Shown piece after piece: positions 5,469-9,115 of a stretch of 9,115 bases of DNA. Position numbers and translations under genes: made by a program. The notes beneath the pieces are model-generated. The model ran no database searches and was not told the DNA's origin. It was given only the letters and a program-made list of their open reading frames with translations. The stretch's first letter is position 1. Every line of letters starts with the position of its first letter. This stretch comes from Nitrososphaerota archaeon (lineage in GTDB: Archaea > Thermoproteota > Nitrososphaeria > Nitrososphaerales > Nitrosopumilaceae): contig JAGWGS010000042.1 of NCBI GenBank assembly GCA_028867235.1, positions 1 through 9,115 of the forward strand, written 5' to 3'.

Positions 5469-6710
5469 ATGAGTCAAGTAAAAGATCCAAGCCTTTCAGA
5501 GAAGGGGAAAATGTCCTATGAATGGGCACGGGATCACATGCAAATACTCACTAACACTATATCACGATTAAAAAAATCACAACCACTAAAGGGACTACGC
5601 ATAGGCATATGCCTACACATTACCAAAGAGACTTCTGTTCTAATCATGGGAGCAAAAGAACTAGGTGCAGATGTGAGCGCATGTGCTGCAAATCCTCTTT
5701 CAACACAAGATGACATTGCGGCATTCTTGGCTGAAAATGGGATTCACATCTATGCCTGGACAGGACAAACTCCTGAAGAATATGATTGGTGTATCGAACA
5801 AATGTTAAGTCACAAACCTCAAATTCTTACAGATGATGGTTCTGACAGTCATAGTAAAATTCACGGAAACAAAAAATTTGCATCTCTCAAGGTTTTGGGA
5901 GGAACTGAAGAAACTACCACTGGAGTAATTAGATTAAAGGCTCTTGCAAAAGAAAAGAAATTGAAGTATCCTGTAATAGCTGTCAATGATGCTTATACTA
6001 AACACATGTTTGATAATAGATATGGTACGGGTCAAAGTACAATTGACGGTTACCTGCGTTCTATGAATTTACTGTTTGCAGGAAAACGTGTAGTAGTAGC
6101 TGGATATGGTTGGGTCGGAAGAGGAGTTGCATCAAGATGTCGCGGTATGGGTGCCAAAGTTTGTGTTACCGAAGTTGATCCTATTAGAGCATTAGAAGCA
6201 CACATGGATGGTTTTGAAGTTGCTCCAATGTCCGAAGCTGCAAAAACCGGTGAAATCTTTATCACTGCAACAGGACAAACAGGAATAATTAGAAAGGAAC
6301 ACATACTTTCTATGAAAAGTGGTGCCATTATGGGTAACGTCGGTCACTTTGATGTTGAAGTTGATGCCAAATTTTTACTAACGGAATCAAAATCTGTCAG
6401 AGAAGTCAGACCTAATCTGGATGAGTGTGTATTAAAGAATGGTAAAAGTGTATATCTTGTAGGAAAAGGAAGAATTGCAAACCTTGTTGCAGCAGAAGGC
6501 CATCCTCCGGAGGTAATGGCACAATCTTTCTCTAATCAATTATTGTCAATGATGTACATTGCCAAGAATCACAAAAAAATAGGACGAAATGTAATTACAG
6601 TTCCAGATGAAATTGATAAACAAATTGCAATAGATGCACTAAAAGCAATGAATGTTAACATGGACAAGCCAACTCCAGCTCAGATAAAATACGGACAGAG
6701 CTGGGCATAG
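5469..6710 (+). CDS. ahcY: Adenosylhomocysteinase (S-adenosylhomocysteine hydrolase)
   Basis: Splits S-adenosylhomocysteine, the inhibitory by-product of SAM-dependent methylation, into adenosine and homocysteine, using a tightly bound NAD+. The 413 residues match the short archaeal form. Seen in order: substrate-domain LHITKET with H50, YAWTGQTPEEY (95-105), the acidic TDDGSD (121-126), GGTEETTTGV (144-153), NDAYTKHMFDNRYGTGQS (173-190) with catalytic-type K178 and D182, the NAD-binding Rossmann loop GYGWVGRG (212-219), GHFDVEVD (292-299), and EGHPPEVMAQSFSNQ (343-357). The C-terminus ends in SWA without the Lys-Tyr tail of eukaryotic enzymes. In some archaea this family prefers S-inosylhomocysteine (shown for the Methanocaldococcus enzyme), so the true substrate could be either. 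The start fits the TATA-like box 25 bp upstream. metG follows 30 bp downstream on the same strand. Confidence 0.96.
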   Translation: MSQVKDPSLSEKGKMSYEWARDHMQILTNTISRLKKSQPLKGLRIGICLHITKETSVLIMGAKELGADVSACAANPLSTQDDIAAFLAENGIHIYAWTGQTPEEYDWCIEQMLSHKPQILTDDGSDSHSKIHGNKKFASLKVLGGTEETTTGVIRLKALAKEKKLKYPVIAVNDAYTKHMFDNRYGTGQSTIDGYLRSMNLLFAGKRVVVAGYGWVGRGVASRCRGMGAKVCVTEVDPIRALEAHMDGFEVAPMSEAAKTGEIFITATGQTGIIRKEHILSMKSGAIMGNVGHFDVEVDAKFLLTESKSVREVRPNLDECVLKNGKSVYLVGKGRIANLVAAEGHPPEVMAQSFSNQLLSMMYIAKNHKKIGRNVITVPDEIDKQIAIDALKAMNVNMDKPTPAQIKYGQSWA

Positions 6711-6718
6711 CTTAAATC
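6711..6718 (+). promoter_or_regulatory. Possible TATA-like box for metG
   Basis: CTTAAATC directly after the ahcY stop is centred about 27 bp before the metG ATG. It could give metG its own leaderless transcript, although the 30-bp gap also permits cotranscription with ahcY. Confidence 0.35.
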
Positions 6719-6740
6719 ACACACAAACTTTACTCCAACA

Positions 6741-8387
6741 ATGGAAAAAGCAATCATCACAAGTGCACTGCCATATGCAAATGGAGAAATACACCTTGGT
6801 CATGTTGCATCTACATATCTTCCAGCTGATATCACTACCAGATTTCTAAAACTAAATGGGGTTGAAGCATACTACTTTTGTGCCTCTGATGATTTTGGAA
6901 CTCCTATTCTAATACAAGCTGAGAAAGAAAACAAGACGCCAGAGGAATACGTATCTGTATGGAACAAACGAGATAATGATGATTTTTCTGCATTTGGGAT
7001 AAAGTTTGATTTTTTTTACAGGACAAGTTCACCTGAAAATATAAAATTCGTACAAGAAGTCTTCAAAAAACTACAAGCAAATGGTCATATTTATGAAAAA
7101 GAAATAATCCAATTCTATTGTGCTACTGATAAGAAATTTCTTCCTGACAGATATGTTCTTGGAAGATGTCCTTATTGCAAATCTGAAGATCAGTATTCTG
7201 ATCTTTGTGAAAAGTGCGGTAGAGTACCAGAGGAGATAGAAGACCCGAAATGCTCAATATGTAAAAACCCTCCTACAAAAGAGAAAACAAGGCATTATTT
7301 TTTCAAACTTACTAATTTTGTCAACGAGTTAAACCAATGGTTGGAATCAAATTCACATCTTCAAAAAGATGTAAAAAAATATGTACAAAACTGGATAAAG
7401 GAAGGACTGGTCGATTGGGACATAACACGTGACATGAGTTGGGGTGTTCCAATTCCACTTGATGATGCAAAAGGACAGGTCTTTTATGGGTGGTTTGATA
7501 ATCACCTTGCATACATTTCTACAGCAGTAAAATTTCTAAATGATAAAGGAATTGATGGGAAAAGTTTTTGGAATTCAGCAAATATCTATCATTTCATAGG
7601 AAAAGACATAGTATATCATCATTATCTGTTTTTACCTGCAATGAGAATTGGAATTGGAAAAGAGTTCAAGCTACCCGACTATGTTCCAACACGTGGACAT
7701 TTGATGCTTCAATCAAAAAAAATCTCAAAGAGTAGAAATTGGTATATTGGTTTGAGGGATTTTCTAAAAGTCTATCGTGCTGATTATCTTAGATTCTATC
7801 TTGCATTGATAACACCCTATAGTCAAGATGATCTTAATTTTGATTGGGATGAATTTGCATCTAGAATAAACTCTGAATTAATTGGAAATATTGGGAATTT
7901 TGTCAATAGGGCACTTGGATTTACACAGAAAAGTCTGTCGGGCATAGTGCCAAACACAAACGAATTTGATGAAATTGATCTTGATGCAAAAAATAAAATA
8001 AATAATTTTTCATCAGATCTGGCTTTTCTCATACAAGATAACAGCCTTGATAAAGCCTTGAAAAAAATTCTAGAATTCTCAGCATATTTCAATCAATATT
8101 TTCAGAAAAAAGAACCGTGGAAAACTGGGCCTGGGTCAAATAACTGTGTTTTTATTTCAGTCAACGCAGTACGAAGTCTTTCAATATCACTTCATCCGTT
8201 TTTACCTGAATCTTCGCAACAAGTATGGGAACAACTTGGTTTGACTGGAAATGTATCATCTCAATCTTGGTCGTCTATGTCTGAGCTTGCAATAAAAGAA
8301 GGACACCAGATAGGTAGTGTTGCACCTCTATTTGCCAAGATTGAGGCCTCTGACATTGAAATTCACAAGGCTAAACTTGGCAAGTAA
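6741..8387 (+). CDS. metG: Methionyl-tRNA synthetase
   Basis: Class I synthetase charging initiator and elongator tRNA-Met. The 548 residues hold the catalytic core, zinc-binding connective domain and anticodon-binding helical bundle. There is no C-terminal Trbp111-like tRNA-binding domain, so that function may reside in a separate protein. Seen: ALPYANGEIHLGH (9-21; HLGH in place of HIGH), a zinc knuckle C143/C146/C156/C159 with a further CxxC at 171-174, WDITRDMSWGVPIP (226-239), HFIGKDIVYHH (284-294), and KISKS (327-331; KMSKS in most members). The methionine pocket is unusual: WFDNHLAYIS (251-260) where most enzymes have W-L/F-D-A-P/T-I-G-Y, and L298 where E. coli has W305. The core motifs leave little doubt about the enzyme class. 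The start follows a possible TATA box, and no other ATG lies near. The next ATG follows its stop codon without a gap. Confidence 0.95.
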   Translation: MEKAIITSALPYANGEIHLGHVASTYLPADITTRFLKLNGVEAYYFCASDDFGTPILIQAEKENKTPEEYVSVWNKRDNDDFSAFGIKFDFFYRTSSPENIKFVQEVFKKLQANGHIYEKEIIQFYCATDKKFLPDRYVLGRCPYCKSEDQYSDLCEKCGRVPEEIEDPKCSICKNPPTKEKTRHYFFKLTNFVNELNQWLESNSHLQKDVKKYVQNWIKEGLVDWDITRDMSWGVPIPLDDAKGQVFYGWFDNHLAYISTAVKFLNDKGIDGKSFWNSANIYHFIGKDIVYHHYLFLPAMRIGIGKEFKLPDYVPTRGHLMLQSKKISKSRNWYIGLRDFLKVYRADYLRFYLALITPYSQDDLNFDWDEFASRINSELIGNIGNFVNRALGFTQKSLSGIVPNTNEFDEIDLDAKNKINNFSSDLAFLIQDNSLDKALKKILEFSAYFNQYFQKKEPWKTGPGSNNCVFISVNAVRSLSISLHPFLPESSQQVWEQLGLTGNVSSQSWSSMSELAIKEGHQIGSVAPLFAKIEASDIEIHKAKLGK

Positions 8388-9115
8388 ATGAATTTTGAAT
8401 GGATTTCTAAAGACGGAAAACTCTTGCTTGGAGCAAGAATTGTAAGAACATTTTCGTATGGATTTCTGAGTGTAATACTTGCAATTTATCTTAAATTAAT
8501 TGGATTCAATGATATTTTAATTGGTCTTGTTCTTACTGCCACACTTGTCAACAGTGTATTTTTTAATCTCTTTTCAAGTGCATATGCAGACAAATTCGGA
8601 AGAAAAAAAATTCTTGCCTTGTATGCTGCTTTGATGATTGTGTCTGCTATGATATTTTTTGTTACTGATAATTATGTTGCTTTGATAATCGCTGCCCTTG
8701 TTGGAACAATAAATGTAACTGGATCTGAAGTTGGGGCATTTCTGTCTCTGGAACAGGCATTACTACCGCAAACTGTAAAAGATATAAAAAAACGAAATTC
8801 TATTTTTGCAATCTATAATTCTGTCGGAACATTTGCCATGTCTGCAGGTGTGATAGTATCAGGTTTACCGTCTCTGTTAGAAAAATATTATAGATTTGAT
8901 GAAATTGATGCAATTAAATTTCTATTTCTTGTATATGCTGCATGTGCAGTAGTTACACTTGCAATATATCTAACACTTTCAAAAAATATTGAAGTACGTG
9001 ATCAAACTCCGAAATCAAATCTATCTTTAAAAAATATCTCAAGCAAGTCAAGAGGAATAATCGGAAAAATGTCATTACTTTTTGCAGTAGATTCGTTTGG
9101 AGGTGGTTTTGTAAT
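8388..9115 (+). CDS. Major facilitator superfamily transporter (3' truncated by window)
   Basis: The first 242 codons of an integral membrane transporter that continues past the window. Hydrophobic helices are visible at about residues 22-40, 43-63, 75-93, 96-118, 140-160 and 178-197. The loop between the second and third helix carries ADKFGRKK (67-74), the motif A signature of the family, and a charged loop around 198-224 matches the central cytoplasmic loop between the two six-helix halves. The seventh helix begins with LLFAVDSFGGGFV. This pattern supports the superfamily only; the substrate cannot be read. The ATG abuts the metG stop (TAAATG) and no promoter or Shine-Dalgarno sequence is seen, so translation is probably coupled to metG. 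Confidence 0.9.
   Translation, partial: MNFEWISKDGKLLLGARIVRTFSYGFLSVILAIYLKLIGFNDILIGLVLTATLVNSVFFNLFSSAYADKFGRKKILALYAALMIVSAMIFFVTDNYVALIIAALVGTINVTGSEVGAFLSLEQALLPQTVKDIKKRNSIFAIYNSVGTFAMSAGVIVSGLPSLLEKYYRFDEIDAIKFLFLVYAACAVVTLAIYLTLSKNIEVRDQTPKSNLSLKNISSKSRGIIGKMSLLFAVDSFGGGFV

Noticed and set aside
6050..6328. 92-codon open frame on the minus strand inside ahcY
   Set aside because: It is the complement of the conserved NAD-binding region and so is a shadow frame.
7823..8092. 89-codon open frame on the minus strand inside metG
   Set aside because: It is a shadow of the anticodon-binding region of metG with no upstream signals.

Overview
The window looks like a core-genome segment of an ammonia-oxidising archaeon of the Nitrososphaerota (Thaumarchaeota), most likely the low-GC marine/sediment Nitrosopumilaceae. 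The grounds are AT-rich DNA, archaeal-type versions of every recognisable enzyme (the PH0525-like YchF GTPase with an NKID motif, adenosylhomocysteinase with a short C-terminus, MetRS without the appended tRNA-binding domain), and no clear Shine-Dalgarno sequences. In their place, TATA-like boxes lie about 25-29 bp before many start codons, which suggests leaderless transcripts. The lineage is inferred from memory of these families, not from a database search.

Layout. Positions 3-119 (+) are the end of an unidentified gene with a methionine-rich tail. It converges on a minus-strand gene (178-741) for a winged-helix protein with a Met-rich hydrophobic stretch and a His/Asp/Gly-rich tail, a candidate metal-responsive regulator. 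A 74-bp divergent promoter region separates that gene from a plus-strand pair: a CoA-binding (YccU-type) protein at 816-1226 and an unidentified 120-residue protein at 1230-1592. A GTPase of the archaeal YchF/OLA1 group (1634-2851, +) follows.

The GTPase meets cysS tail to tail, and the two stop codons share the same four bases, TTAA. The minus-strand block, in transcription order, is a Rieske ferredoxin (5388-5086), nadE (5051-4257) and cysS (4260-2848). nadE and cysS overlap by ATGA and are probably translationally coupled. An 80-bp divergent promoter region separates the Rieske gene from the plus-strand block ahcY (5469-6710), metG (6741-8387) and a major-facilitator transporter (8388 to the window end, incomplete), whose ATG follows the metG stop codon directly.

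Functionally most of the window is housekeeping: NAD synthesis, recycling of S-adenosylhomocysteine, charging of tRNA-Cys and tRNA-Met, and a ribosome-associated type GTPase. Sulfur amino acids recur (AhcY makes homocysteine, MetG uses methionine, CysS uses cysteine), and AhcY needs the NAD made by the NadE pathway, but these links are suggestive only. The most unusual content is the left edge, with two facing genes that both encode Met-rich tails, and the MetRS active site, which departs from the canonical methionine pocket at several positions. I see no rRNA, tRNA, CRISPR array, insertion sequence or origin, and no gene-free stretch longer than about 80 bp.
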